In this document: piece by piece, positions 1-7,478 of the stretch
Numbering within the stretch: position 1 is the first letter of the stretch
Layout of the letters: every line of letters begins with the position of its first letter
Source of the DNA: a virus
DNA: 41,806 bases
Direction: 5' to 3' (one strand)
IMG/VR virus record: IMGVR_UViG_3300032893_000124
Span: 1 to 41,806 of that record
Made by a program: the position numbers and the translations under genes
Notes under the pieces: model-generated
The model's database searches: none
What the model saw: the letters and a program-made list of their open reading frames with translations, nothing else
What the model was told of the DNA's origin: nothing

Positions 1-171
1 TGGGCACTTCGGAGAGCGTGACCGTCGCTTGTACTGAAGATCTCGAACCCGATCATTCTCCGCTCGCACAGCACGGATCACGTCTACAGGTTTCGGGCAT
101 TTGACACAGCCGTGTGCGAGATCATCAATCGCTCGACTCAAGATTTCTTCGGACTCAGCACGCGTACCGGC
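1..171. repeat. Terminal direct repeat, left copy
   Basis: Bases 1-171 match 41636-41806 except at position 23 (C here, G at 41658) and position 45 (G here, T at 41680). One open reading frame runs smoothly across the join if the two copies are merged. This fits a circular molecule, or a terminally redundant one, of about 41,635 bp. The two mismatches most likely reflect assembly ends or strain variation. Confidence 0.9.
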
Positions 172-270
172 GTCGGCAAGTTCTTCAACGGCGGCGGGCT
201 CTCCTCTTGGAAATTCATCCAGACCAGCAAGGCGCTGAATCTGTTCCATTGCGTAATCGAAACTAACCAT
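1..270 (-). CDS. Zn-knuckle protein, N-terminal part (gene crosses the genome join)
   Basis: Minus-strand ORF starting with ATG at 270-268 and open to base 1; the rest of the gene is at 41420-41635, giving about 161 residues. A strong AAGGAGGAG ribosome-binding site lies just upstream, and the start overlaps the end of the preceding gene by 8 bases. The whole protein has paired cysteines (CVKC, CPHC, CVCH), which suggests zinc binding. I do not recognise the family. It follows the replication-type genes in one leftward operon. An internal TTG start within the repeat gives a shorter 118-residue version, but the ATG with its strong ribosome-binding site is preferred. Confidence 0.7.
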   Translation of the reverse strand, partial: MVSFDYAMEQIQRLAGLDEFPRGEPAAVEELADAGTRAESEEILSRAIDDLAHGCVKCPKPVDVIRAVRAENDRVRDLQYKRRSRSPKCP

Positions 271-1357
271 TTTTTCGAAGCTCCTCCTTCTTGCGGCGTT
301 TCTCTAAAATGCGCTCGTACATCAACTCCGTTTTTGTCTTTCCGGTGGCCTTCAGTTCCGGCCACATCTGCTCGATCTCTTCGCGGATCTCGTTTGGCGT
401 ATCGGCCGACGCGTACAAACCACGGATTTCATTCGAAGACTGCCAGTGATACTCCATGCGGTATATGACGCGGCTATCGACATTGCGATGCCTGTTGATG
501 GCTCCGTATGCTTCTCGCACGTCCTCAGCCAGATTCACCAATAGGCCCCAACGCTTAAACACGTGGATTCTCTGCATGACTTTGGTTTTCAACGCCTCTA
601 CCGGAGCATTCACGGATTCAAGAATTCTTACGGCACGAGAAATTGTCGGAAGGTCTGGACTTTCTAGCAAACGTGGTGTAACATTCAGCGTTAGGAACCG
701 TTCGAGTTCAGTCTCGGATGAGTTAAGCTCCTTAATGTGGTTTGAAATTGAATCCGGGGGTGCTTCAGTAGGCGGCATCTCCGGTTTTTTTGTTTCCAGA
801 TGTCCGCTCTCCACAACTGCTATTTTTGAGTCATGTTGCTGAATTGATTGGACCGGAGTGCTTATATGTTCGCGCTCCTCTCGGCGGTCGATCGCGGTCA
901 CGTTCTCTACCGCGTTCGCGCTCTGAAGCGTAGCTGACATCTTCGGTCCCTTGCGTACCGTGCGGGCCTTCCGCTCCTCTCCAGCGGTCGCAAACTGATA
1001 CAGGTTCGACAGAATTACGCGGTAATCTTTCACGCGCTTATCGATCGGATTCATCCTGAATTCCAATAGATTCTTGTCTTCCAGCTTCTTAAGGGCCTTC
1101 CCGATCGCATCCGCAGTTTTATTACACTGCCAAGCGTACCGGACCACTAGCGACACGTGCCGTTGCGTCTTATGGTCAAATACCGGGCCTGCCCATTGCG
1201 GGCAATCGTGATACGTCTGCGTATCGGCTAGAACGCACATGAGCACGTTCAATTCGATCGGCGTTAGCTTTCGTATCAGGTGAGTGGCAAGGCAAGCAGG
1301 AGACCGGAAGTAATTCTTCTTTGGGGATGCTGATAAAGCGAGTGCTGGACTGGCCAT
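263..1357 (-). CDS. Winged-helix replication-type DNA-binding protein
   Basis: Protein of 364 residues. The N-terminal ~130 residues read as a winged helix-turn-helix (helix-rich LTPIELNVLMCVLA, then a KALKKLEDKNLLEFR wing region), as in plasmid/phage replication initiators and helix-turn-helix regulators. The C-terminus is a basic helix rich in Lys, Arg and Glu. I chose ATG at 1357: it lies 2 bases after the stop of the helicase-methylase gene and has a GGGAG site; longer starts would overlap that gene. A copy of the dispersed 60-bp element is translated in frame in the middle (LQSANAVENV...), directly after the winged helix, so it acts as an interdomain linker. Likely job is replication or its control; this is inferred from the fold and from the helicase next door. 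Confidence 0.6.
   Translation of the reverse strand: MASPALALSASPKKNYFRSPACLATHLIRKLTPIELNVLMCVLADTQTYHDCPQWAGPVFDHKTQRHVSLVVRYAWQCNKTADAIGKALKKLEDKNLLEFRMNPIDKRVKDYRVILSNLYQFATAGEERKARTVRKGPKMSATLQSANAVENVTAIDRREEREHISTPVQSIQQHDSKIAVVESGHLETKKPEMPPTEAPPDSISNHIKELNSSETELERFLTLNVTPRLLESPDLPTISRAVRILESVNAPVEALKTKVMQRIHVFKRWGLLVNLAEDVREAYGAINRHRNVDSRVIYRMEYHWQSSNEIRGLYASADTPNEIREEIEQMWPELKATGKTKTELMYERILEKRRKKEELRKNG
869..929 (+). repeat. Dispersed element copy E1, inside a coding region
   Basis: Starts TTCGCGCTCCTCTCGGCGG and ends GCGTTCGCGCTCTGAAGC. Lies within the minus gene 263-1357, where it is translated as the constant end-type peptide (LQSANA...) without a stop. Confidence 0.9.
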
Positions 1358-1359
1358 GG

Positions 1360-3585
1360 CTATGCTCCCTGCTCCACGAATAAACCGCTCTGCGCGTTCG
1401 CGTGCGTTTCCGCGAATTCGAGATTCTTTACGGCCTGCTCCCAATAGGAGCGCTTCAGTTCAACTCCGACGAACCGGCGCCCGTTTTTGAGCGCTACATA
1501 ACCTTCCGATCCAATCCCTGCGAATGGCGATAGAACTAAATCATTTGGATTCGTCCACAGTTCGATAGCGCGTTCGATGACTTCTAGTTGCAGAGGGCAG
1601 ATATGGCGCTCGTCCTCTTCCGCGCGTGCTGATTCTTTCTGGAGCGTATCGGAAGGGTTGATATCCATCCATACCGGCGAGGCGTACCGCTGCCAGCGAT
1701 CGACTGGGAACGAATCGTGAGTCTTCGTCACGCGCTCGGGGTTCTCTCCTGGCTTCCGCATCGTGACCAGATAATCCGGGATGCCTTGCCGCGACATGCA
1801 TGAATCTTTCCGCAACTGTTTATAGAGCAGTCCAAGCGCTTTCGTGCGCTGCATCGCGGTAACCGGATCTTTCCAGATCACGACCTCGGAGTGAAAAATC
1901 CATCCCTCTTCAACGAACATGCGGATGAGCTCGCCGCGGAAGTCTCGAATCCCGATGAAGCCTTCCATCTGTTTTGAAATCGGAAGGTTCATACAATGGA
2001 ACGAGAGCAGCCGACCGGGTTTCGTAACGCGCATCAACTCCGGCACGAGATAGCGGAAATGCTTCTCGAAGTCAGCGAAGTCCTTCACGTTTCCCATGTC
2101 GCGATCGGAGTTCGAATACGTGTATAACGATGCGAACGGAGGGCTAAAGATCGTGTAATCGATCGCGCTCGATTCGATCTTTGAAACCACATCTACGCAA
2201 TCCCCAAGGTGCGCCGTCCAGCGGTCGCTCTTGATCGTCTGTGATTCGTAATCGCTTTCTTCCCGCTTCGATCCACGGAGATTGTTGCTCATCTCTGCTT
2301 TCATGTGACGAACCATCCCTTCCATCATTTCGATGGACTGTTTTTCTTTTCTTTCGATGTTGCGGACTACAGCGCCTTCCGCTTCTGTCGTGATGATGTA
2401 GGCGTGAACTTTCTTCTTTTGACCGAAGCGCCAGCAGCGGCGCACAGCCTGATAGAACTGCTCGTAAGAATCCGATAATCCGACAAATGCCATGTTGAAA
2501 CAGTGCTGGAAATTCATTCCGAACCCGGCTATCAGAGGCTTGGTATCGAGCACGCGAAATTCCTGATCGACAAACGCGAGCAATTGCGATTCTTTAAACT
2601 GGGGCGTATCTGATCCTGTGATCTCGACGGCATCGGGAATGGCAGCGCACAGTTCCTCAGATTCCTGATTCAGGTTCGACCATACGATCCATGGCTCATC
2701 GCTATCGTTGACGAGTTTCGCGCAAGCTGCTACACGTTCCGACGTGCTCTGCTTACGAACTGAGTTTCTTTCCTGAAGCGTGCGAGCCTCGACCGGGAAA
2801 AGGTATCCCTCGGGGATCGAATTCGCACCGACCGTGACTTGATGAATTTCAAGCGGTGGAAGTACGAAGTCGCCATCTTCGTAGCCGATGTCTGACGGCC
2901 TTCGAATGGCGACTGCCCACGATGCAACCCACTTCCAGAATTCATTGACGGCGTGCTTTTTAAGTCTCCATTTCGACGTGTCTCCTCCGTCGTGAACGAA
3001 GAACATCGAAAGCATTTCCGTACACGTCATCACTCCCAGAAACTCCGCGTGATTGCCGAGTTCCATGTAATCGTTCGGGGCCGGAGTCGCCGTGCAAGCG
3101 ATGCGGAACGGGATGCAGGAAGCCCATTCGGTAAGGAGTTTGCGCGTCTTTCCGTCGAAGCCCTTCAGAATTGAACTTTCATCGAGTACGAGTCCGCCGA
3201 ACTGCGCTGGATCGGTGAAATGTTGAAGTTTCTCGTAATTCGTGATGTTGATCCCGTCTGAAATCTCGGATTGCTTGGCCGCGATAGTGACAGGAATTCC
3301 GAACTTGCGCCCTTCTCTGGCGGTCTGCTGCGAAACGGCTAACGGCGCAAAGAGCAGAATCGGCTTTCCGGTATACGCGTTGACGTGATTCGCCCATTCC
3401 AACTGCATGAACGTTTTCCCGAGTCCGCAATCGGCAAAGATCCCGCAGCGGCCGCGGGCGAGCGCCCAATGCACGATATCGCGCTGAAACGGCATCAACT
3501 TTTGATTTAGGCGCTTACGGGGAATTTTGAAACCGGTAGAGGCTGCTCGGAACTGCTTGGACTCGAGAAATTCCTGGTAGGTCAT
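1360..3585 (-). CDS. SNF2-type helicase fused to a DNA methyltransferase
   Basis: Protein of 741 residues. The N-terminal half is a superfamily-2 helicase: motif I GLGKT, motif II LDESS, motif III TATPAPN and motif VI QAVRRCWRFGQ. The C-terminal third is an N6-adenine/N4-cytosine methyltransferase with the catalytic SPPF motif and a late AdoMet-binding motif SPFAGIG, so the motif order is that of the beta class. Helicase-methylase fusions of this kind are known from phages and may modify viral DNA while remodelling it. ATG at 3585 is chosen because it overlaps the stop of the 57-residue ORF (ATGA) and has a GGAG 9 bases upstream. It is second in a leftward operon ahead of the winged-helix gene. 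It is the only protein in the window with a clear Walker A motif. Confidence 0.92.
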   Translation of the reverse strand: MTYQEFLESKQFRAASTGFKIPRKRLNQKLMPFQRDIVHWALARGRCGIFADCGLGKTFMQLEWANHVNAYTGKPILLFAPLAVSQQTAREGRKFGIPVTIAAKQSEISDGINITNYEKLQHFTDPAQFGGLVLDESSILKGFDGKTRKLLTEWASCIPFRIACTATPAPNDYMELGNHAEFLGVMTCTEMLSMFFVHDGGDTSKWRLKKHAVNEFWKWVASWAVAIRRPSDIGYEDGDFVLPPLEIHQVTVGANSIPEGYLFPVEARTLQERNSVRKQSTSERVAACAKLVNDSDEPWIVWSNLNQESEELCAAIPDAVEITGSDTPQFKESQLLAFVDQEFRVLDTKPLIAGFGMNFQHCFNMAFVGLSDSYEQFYQAVRRCWRFGQKKKVHAYIITTEAEGAVVRNIERKEKQSIEMMEGMVRHMKAEMSNNLRGSKREESDYESQTIKSDRWTAHLGDCVDVVSKIESSAIDYTIFSPPFASLYTYSNSDRDMGNVKDFADFEKHFRYLVPELMRVTKPGRLLSFHCMNLPISKQMEGFIGIRDFRGELIRMFVEEGWIFHSEVVIWKDPVTAMQRTKALGLLYKQLRKDSCMSRQGIPDYLVTMRKPGENPERVTKTHDSFPVDRWQRYASPVWMDINPSDTLQKESARAEEDERHICPLQLEVIERAIELWTNPNDLVLSPFAGIGSEGYVALKNGRRFVGVELKRSYWEQAVKNLEFAETHANAQSGLFVEQGA

Positions 3586-3755
3586 GCTTTCGACTCCAGC
3601 CGGATCAGAACCTCTTCCATGACGGCATCGGTGAGCCACTGATGGATCGATCTATCCATGGGATATTCAAGCGCTGCCCGCTGCTGAGCAAGGCACCAAT
3701 CTATTTCTTCTTTGGGGGACTTGACTTTAGGTGAGGATGGGTTAGAATTATTCAT
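3582..3755 (-). CDS. Small hypothetical protein, 57 aa
   Basis: Minus ORF of 58 codons, from ATG at 3755 to TGA at 3582, ending in an ATGA overlap with the helicase-methylase start. The protein begins MNNSNPSSPKVKSPKEEIDW and ends VLIRLESKA: a polar start and an amphipathic helix end. No recognised domain. It is the first ORF of the leftward operon. The ribosome-binding site is weak, so translation may depend on the long leader. The coupling overlap supports a real gene. Confidence 0.55.
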   Translation of the reverse strand: MNNSNPSSPKVKSPKEEIDWCLAQQRAALEYPMDRSIHQWLTDAVMEEVLIRLESKA

Positions 3756-3782
3756 AGCTTAAGTCGTTCACAATCGCGTTCT

Positions 3783-3820
3783 ACTTACCCGGCTCTCTTT
3801 CAAGGTCAGCCGGGTTAAGT
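3783..3820. repeat. Inverted repeat, hairpin with T run on the plus strand
   Basis: ACTTACCCGGCT (3783-3794) pairs with AGCCGGGTTAAGT (3808-3820) with one bulged base; ATTTTT follows on the plus strand. It reads as a terminator for rightward transcripts, but it also lies in the leader of the leftward operon, 28 bases before its first ATG, so it could be a leader hairpin that affects expression. Confidence 0.5.
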
Positions 3821-3885
3821 ATTTTTGGGGATCATCTTCCGCCCTCCGGTCCTGCGGTTCATTCTGTTTTTTGGCATCGGGTTCT

Positions 3886-3915
3886 AGAATACACCAACCG
3901 GTAACATTCCTTCAA
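3886..3915 (-). promoter_or_regulatory. Leftward promoter, TTGAAG-N18-TATTCT
   Basis: On the minus strand: -35 TTGAAG (3915-3910), 18-base spacer, -10 TATTCT (3891-3886) followed by AG. The TATTCTAG block is shared with the leftward promoter at 7410-7439. It would drive the 57-aa ORF, helicase-methylase, winged-helix and Zn-knuckle genes. Confidence 0.5.
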
Positions 3916-3939
3916 GAGCCAAAACTCTAACCGTTACAG

Positions 3940-3960
3940 TGTGGAAACTTTATTTCCACA
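3940..3960. repeat. Perfect inverted repeat upstream of the leftward promoter
   Basis: TGTGGAAA (3940-3947) and TTTCCACA (3953-3960): 8-base perfect arms, 5-base centre. It lies 25 bases upstream of the -35 site at 3915, so it may be an operator. Confidence 0.5.
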
Positions 3961-4073
3961 GCAATACTCTATGGCTTGGAGGAGGTTATCTGTCTACCTT
4001 GTGAAAATGAACTTGACATCTTTCGATGCAAAAACCGCGAAGACGTGGTTTTGGTCTCTCTAGCGGAGATTTC

Positions 4074-4132
4074 CTCAGAGCGCGAATGCCGGAAACCAGC
4101 ATGCCTAGAAGACCGCTCTGGAGAGCGCCAAA
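4074..4132 (-). repeat. Dispersed element copy E2, degenerate
   Basis: CTCAGAGCGCGAATGCCGGAA at one end and GAGAGCGCCAAA at the other match the element in reverse orientation, with a diverged middle. It is not joined to a clear gene and lies just downstream of a leftward promoter. Confidence 0.6.
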
Positions 4133-4134
4133 CT

Positions 4135-4164
4135 ATAAAATTGTCCGCTCTCCACAACTGTCAA
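4135..4164 (-). promoter_or_regulatory. Leftward promoter, TTGACA-N18-TTTTAT
   Basis: Minus strand: perfect -35 TTGACA (4164-4159), 18-base spacer and a TTTTAT -10 (4140-4135). Would give a leader of about 370 bases crossing the inverted repeats before the leftward operon. The phrase TGTCCGCTCTCCACAACTG within it also occurs at about 804-819 inside the winged-helix gene. Confidence 0.4.
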
Positions 4165-4219
4165 TCTCCGCTCTGGAGAACTGCCATTTGACGGCGTATC
4201 ATTATTGTCTTTAGAAGTA

Positions 4220-4262
4220 AGTACTAGAACAAGAGAGAGAAGTACTGTTAGTCAGTTGTACT
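4220..4262. promoter_or_regulatory. GTAC repeat cluster, possible operator
   Basis: AGTACT at 4220-4225 and again at 4241-4246, exactly 21 bases apart, with a third TGTACT at 4257-4262. The two-turn spacing suits a dimeric regulator. No protein partner can be named; two small regulators are encoded at 30.6 and 32.8 kb. Confidence 0.3.
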
Positions 4263-4349
4263 GTAGTAGGGAAAGCACAGGACTGACCGGACCTCTCCCC
4301 CCTCTCTATCTGGAAACGCAAAAAGAACGGCTAGGACGAACCGAAGCAA

Positions 4350-4425
4350 GGCTGGAGGTAGTTGGGGAACCCCGAAGGTATCATGTCGCGGCCTGTCCAG
4401 CCAAATTGCGATCCTTCGGGGTTTT
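4350..4425 (+). terminator. Hairpin terminator of a possible rightward RNA, with a competing stem
   Basis: AACCCCGAAGG (4368-4378) pairs perfectly with CCTTCGGGGTT (4413-4423), followed by TTAT, on the plus strand. A second stem, GGCTGGA (4350-4356) with TCCAGCC (4396-4402), interleaves with it, so the two form either a pseudoknot or alternative folds. No protein gene on the plus strand ends here, so it may end a small RNA; it could also help stop the leftward operon that ends at 4435. Confidence 0.45.
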
Positions 4426-4434
4426 ATCGGGCGG

Positions 4435-4929
4435 CTAAGACGGCAGAATCACGCTTGAGGGAGTTTTAGCGGCGTACCCTCGTTCTTCGTACTGATCCCG
4501 GAGCCATGTCATCAAGAGCGTGGCTTCTGGTATCCCTAGCGGAATTTCTGGACTGTCGAACAACTGTGAGACCTTCCCGGCGATCATCTCGTCGGTTACC
4601 CGTACCCGCTGGGTATGCATGTGGACTTCATGCCGGGTCAGGTCCTTCTGGTGCTCCAGTTCCGGTTCTAGATTATTGAACTGTGAGACAACTAACAGTC
4701 CGTTGAATGCGGCGGCTTGCATCATGATCTGGCTCATCACTTCAGGATGCTCCCGGTACATATGCTCTCCCATGGCTTTCATGGCGCGCTGTTGCTTGGC
4801 GTTGAGTGATTCCCCTATGATCGGGATGCCGACTGTCTTGAATGGCTTGTCACAGTGAATGCACTTTGTCTGTGCTTCTGGCATTGGTCCTGGATCGTGT
4901 GGATCTAATCGCGGTTTCGTTTTTGTCAT
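4435..4929 (-). CDS. Hypothetical protein with a zinc-finger-like motif
   Basis: Protein of 164 residues with CIHC near residue 24 and a HMYREH histidine pair about 30 residues later, a C2H2-type zinc-binding layout. The rest is helical. Its ATG overlaps the stop of the upstream gene and sits right behind element copy E3, whose end is translated as the tail of that upstream protein. It is the last gene of the 7378-to-4435 leftward operon. Function unknown. Confidence 0.65.
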   Translation of the reverse strand: MTKTKPRLDPHDPGPMPEAQTKCIHCDKPFKTVGIPIIGESLNAKQQRAMKAMGEHMYREHPEVMSQIMMQAAAFNGLLVVSQFNNLEPELEHQKDLTRHEVHMHTQRVRVTDEMIAGKVSQLFDSPEIPLGIPEATLLMTWLRDQYEERGYAAKTPSSVILPS

Positions 4930-5501
4930 ACGTTGGCGCTACTCTCGGAGGTCTCGACGCATAGCGGTTTTTCCGCGTTCGCGCTCTGAAGCGCATAAAG
5001 TACAGACAGCAATTTCCCCGCTTTATCCAATTCTGAGCCAGGAGGATTCTGCCAAATCTTCCACTCACCCCCAGACCAAACAACGAAAGTTTCCAATACC
5101 CGTCGGCACTCTCCAAGCAGTGATTCTAACTTCTTGGTCGATGGCTCAGATTGAGGCTTTCCCGCGTTCGCGCTCTGAAGCACTAAGGCATCGTACTTCC
5201 TTCGAAGGTCTAGCACGTCCTGATACGCGACGCTCCAGCCGTAGGAACCCTTGGCCGCTACATCCTTGGTCCCTCCAAGCGCAGCGACGGCGCATCCTGC
5301 TAACTGTACGTCTTGCTGTTCTCCGATTCGGCGCAGTTCGTTGCATTTAGCTGCGAGCTTGCGATTCTCCTCCTCCAACTCGCCGACTTGTTTAGCGAAG
5401 TCTTGGAAAGTAGATTCCCGAATCAACGCGTAAGGACTGTTATCGCAGACGCACTCTCCGCACGTCAGGTACATTCTTTCGCTCAACGATAACTGGCTCA
5501 T
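4926..5501 (-). CDS. Coiled-coil hypothetical protein carrying two element-derived segments
   Basis: Protein of 191 residues starting MSQLSLSERMYL; ATG at 5501 is chosen for its GGGAGG site. There is a CGECVC cysteine cluster near residue 13 and a heptad-rich coiled coil (FAKQVGELEEENRKLAAK). Two copies of the dispersed element are translated in frame: a half copy in the middle (LQSANAGKPQSEPST) and a full copy at the C-terminus ending ESSANV. The gene therefore shows that the element can be both a linker and a tail. Function unknown. Confidence 0.65.
   Translation of the reverse strand: MSQLSLSERMYLTCGECVCDNSPYALIRESTFQDFAKQVGELEEENRKLAAKCNELRRIGEQQDVQLAGCAVAALGGTKDVAAKGSYGWSVAYQDVLDLRRKYDALVLQSANAGKPQSEPSTKKLESLLGECRRVLETFVVWSGGEWKIWQNPPGSELDKAGKLLSVLYALQSANAEKPLCVETSESSANV
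4933..4992 (+). repeat. Dispersed element copy E3
   Basis: TTGGCGCTACTCTCGGAGG to GCGTTCGCGCTCTGAAGC. Codes the last residues of the minus gene 4926-5501 and lies directly before the start of 4435-4929. Confidence 0.92.
5136..5182 (+). repeat. Dispersed element copy E4, half copy
   Basis: Only the GCGTTCGCGCTCTGAAGC end and adjoining spacer remain. The 49 bases 5136-5184, read in reverse complement, equal 34615-34663 of copy E24 exactly, including the normally variable spacer. Confidence 0.9.
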
Positions 5502-5573
5502 GAACGGACCTCCCGAGTCGTGATCTCTTTCACCGCGTGCCGGCGTTCCAGGAGGGCACGAAAACCACAATGC

Positions 5574-5765
5574 TTAGTCTTCATCGTCTTCTTCATCCTC
5601 GTCCTCCTCAAGGTCTAAATCGTCGTCTTCGTCATCATCTTCGAGTCCGAAAACGTGTCCGCAGTCTGGACATGTCAGTTCGTCTACGTTGTCATCGAAG
5701 TCTGCCGGTACTTCGATGTCTTCTGAGCACATGGGGCATTCTACTATTTCCAGTTCTTCGCTCAT
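5574..5765 (-). CDS. Zinc ribbon protein with a very acidic tail
   Basis: Protein of 63 residues. CPMC at residues 10-13 and CPDC at 32-35 form a classic four-cysteine zinc ribbon; the last 22 residues are almost all Asp and Glu. Small zinc ribbons of this kind often contact nucleic acid or polymerase, and the acidic tail could mimic DNA or bind basic proteins. Its ATG overlaps the stop of the upstream coiled-coil protein. Confidence 0.8.
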   Translation of the reverse strand: MSEELEIVECPMCSEDIEVPADFDDNVDELTCPDCGHVFGLEDDDEDDDLDLEEDEDEEDDED

Positions 5766-7378
5766 GACTTTTTCTTTCCTCCTTTTGAGGCTGATGCTTT
5801 TACTGGTTTCGGAGGTTCGATCTCTTCTTCCTCCGGCTGATTCGCGAATTCATAAAACTCTTTGATGAACTGCGGTAGCAAGGCTTCATGCTGAGCAAGG
5901 TACTGCCAGCCTTCAGGGACTTGCTTTAAGATCGGCAGCAGTTGTTCTTCCGGGATCGCGTTGATTAAGAAATCGTACCGGGCTTGGCCGTATTTGAAAA
6001 TCAACTGGTCCGCAAACTGAGCGCCCGTCAATCCAAGGTCGAGCGCTTGAGACGTACGGCCGCACATCTCGATAATCTGTCCTCTCAACATAGAATCCAT
6101 TTCTCCTTGCTGCTGCTGTTCGGGCTGAGACTGTTGCGGATGAGAGACTACTTCGGGAGTGATCGCGGGCGGGGGATTCACGGGAGCGGGCAATGCTTGC
6201 GCGGGCGCCGGATTCGCCGCGGGCATGTTGTGAACCTGCTGAGCCGGGGCCTGCGGTCGAGGCTTCAACGCTTGCGCGGTAAAATAGGATTTCCCAAGTT
6301 CAACCAGTTGCGGCAGTCCCTCTTCGACGAGAGTTTCGGTCCATTTCTTCGGGCCGGATGGCATCATCTCGGTGACGGCGGAAACAAGTTCCTTTACCTG
6401 GCCTAGTTGACTTAGCAGATTCGGCGGCTCATTTTTCTGTTGGAGCATCTGCACAATCGTATCTTGCTGTTTCGATTGTTGTGCGCGGAGTTCCCGCATC
6501 TCTTCCGCGTGCTGTTTCTCGCGCTGGAGCATGGTTTCGTGATGCTGCTTTTCTGCCTGTTCCATGCGTTGCAGAAGGAATTGCAACATCGGATCAGGAC
6601 CAGACTTTTCCTCTTTCGGAAGGATGTAATCTTTCAAAACGCTCATCAACTTCGTAGGGTCCTGCTGCTGGAGCAACGCGGGCAGCATCGCAAAGACGGA
6701 AGTCATCAACTGATCTTTGCCGCTGCTCGATAGATCACTCCGAAGCTTCTCGACCATCTGACGAGTTTCGTTCTGCATCTGCACGAGCACGGCTTGCATG
6801 TTCTGTCCATCTCCAGCGGCGGGAGCCGATGTCTGAGCCTTCATCCGATCGGCCCAACGCTTCTCAATCAAGGGAGCGAACGGAAGCCACTTTTTGTTTT
6901 TCGGGTGATTGAGCCAGTCACCGGGCGGAAGGTTCGGCGGGAAGTTCGGATCGAAGATCGTTATGTTGACATCCATCGCCGGAGTCGTCTTCCGCGTCTT
7001 CGGATTCCTTCGGTTCAATTGCAGTTGGTACGTTCCCGATCCGTATTCCTGCTTCAGCGATTCTTCGGTAACGGGCGCGGCCTGACAGAAAATATATTTC
7101 TTCTGTTGGCCGCCGTTGGTTGAATCGTAAACCGGGTCCCAACGATAGCCGTACAAAAGAAACTGTTCCCATCCGACCGAAGAAAGGCCGGAGATGAAGT
7201 CAAGCATCCCCTCTTGCGTAATTGAATCGGCATTCTTCGGTAATTGTATAACTCCGGCTGGCCGACCACGTTGCGGAGGGCTTGATTCCGCTTGCTGGTC
7301 AGAGTTATTAACATCCTGTTCAGCGATTTGCGCTGAATCCTCCTGCTCTTCAACAGGGTCTAAAGTTCCGGTTGCCAT
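5762..7378 (-). CDS. Large coiled-coil, Gln/Pro-rich protein
   Basis: Protein of 538 residues, the first gene after the leftward promoter at 7410-7439. Residues 1-55 are acidic and disordered; 55-185 form a folded domain rich in aromatic residues; about 195-330 is a long helical and coiled-coil stretch (Met/Gln-rich, QREKQHAEEMRELRAQQ); then comes a Pro/Ala-rich linker and a C-terminal helical domain ending in a Lys-rich tail. No enzyme motif. The layout would suit an assembly scaffold or a DNA-bound accessory protein; this is a guess from architecture only. Confidence 0.75.
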   Translation of the reverse strand: MATGTLDPVEEQEDSAQIAEQDVNNSDQQAESSPPQRGRPAGVIQLPKNADSITQEGMLDFISGLSSVGWEQFLLYGYRWDPVYDSTNGGQQKKYIFCQAAPVTEESLKQEYGSGTYQLQLNRRNPKTRKTTPAMDVNITIFDPNFPPNLPPGDWLNHPKNKKWLPFAPLIEKRWADRMKAQTSAPAAGDGQNMQAVLVQMQNETRQMVEKLRSDLSSSGKDQLMTSVFAMLPALLQQQDPTKLMSVLKDYILPKEEKSGPDPMLQFLLQRMEQAEKQHHETMLQREKQHAEEMRELRAQQSKQQDTIVQMLQQKNEPPNLLSQLGQVKELVSAVTEMMPSGPKKWTETLVEEGLPQLVELGKSYFTAQALKPRPQAPAQQVHNMPAANPAPAQALPAPVNPPPAITPEVVSHPQQSQPEQQQQGEMDSMLRGQIIEMCGRTSQALDLGLTGAQFADQLIFKYGQARYDFLINAIPEEQLLPILKQVPEGWQYLAQHEALLPQFIKEFYEFANQPEEEEIEPPKPVKASASKGGKKKS

Positions 7379-7394
7379 GTTCCTCCATGATGAG

Positions 7395-7424
7395 TTGACT
7401 TTCGGGACTAGAATACTGTATCTT
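7395..7424 (+). promoter_or_regulatory. Rightward promoter, TTGACT-N18-TATCTT
   Basis: -35 TTGACT at 7395-7400, 18-base spacer, -10 TATCTT at 7419-7424. It would drive the membrane-protein operon starting at 7479. It overlaps the leftward promoter 7410-7439, so both polymerases cannot bind at once. Confidence 0.65.
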
Positions 7425-7439
7425 ACCTTTCGTGGTCAA
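7410..7439 (-). promoter_or_regulatory. Leftward promoter, TTGACC-N18-TATTCT
   Basis: Minus strand: -35 TTGACC (7439-7434), 18-base spacer, -10 TATTCT (7415-7410) followed by AG, matching the leftward promoter at 3886-3915. It would drive 7378 down to 4435. Confidence 0.6.
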
Positions 7440-7463
7440 TGATAAAACATTTCGTGGTACAAT
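7428..7463. repeat. Direct repeat between divergent operons
   Basis: TTTCGTGGTCAAT (7428-7440) and TTTCGTGGTACAAT (7450-7463), offset 22 bases. The second copy contains TACAAT 15 bases before the ATG at 7479, a possible extra -10. It could be a tandem operator. Confidence 0.4.
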
Positions 7464-7478
7464 TGTTCCGATCCATAC

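Larger units (their letters stand above)
3756..4434. other. Non-coding control block (possible origin region)
   Basis: About 680 bases without a convincing gene between two leftward operons. It holds two leftward promoter-like sites, two inverted repeats, a degenerate copy of the dispersed element, three GTAC half-sites and a hairpin ending in a short T run on the plus strand. Short ORFs are present but lack start signals and look like chance. It is the only long non-coding stretch in the genome and lies next to the replication-type genes, so it is the best place for an origin; no iteron array is seen. Confidence 0.6.

Noticed and set aside
3969-4157. 62-codon minus ORF through degenerate element E2
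   Set aside because: TTG start without signal; reads the element in an unusual frame; no support from neighbours.
4205-4438. 77-codon plus-strand ORF
   Set aside because: Poor composition, no ribosome-binding site, and it runs through the hairpin terminator.
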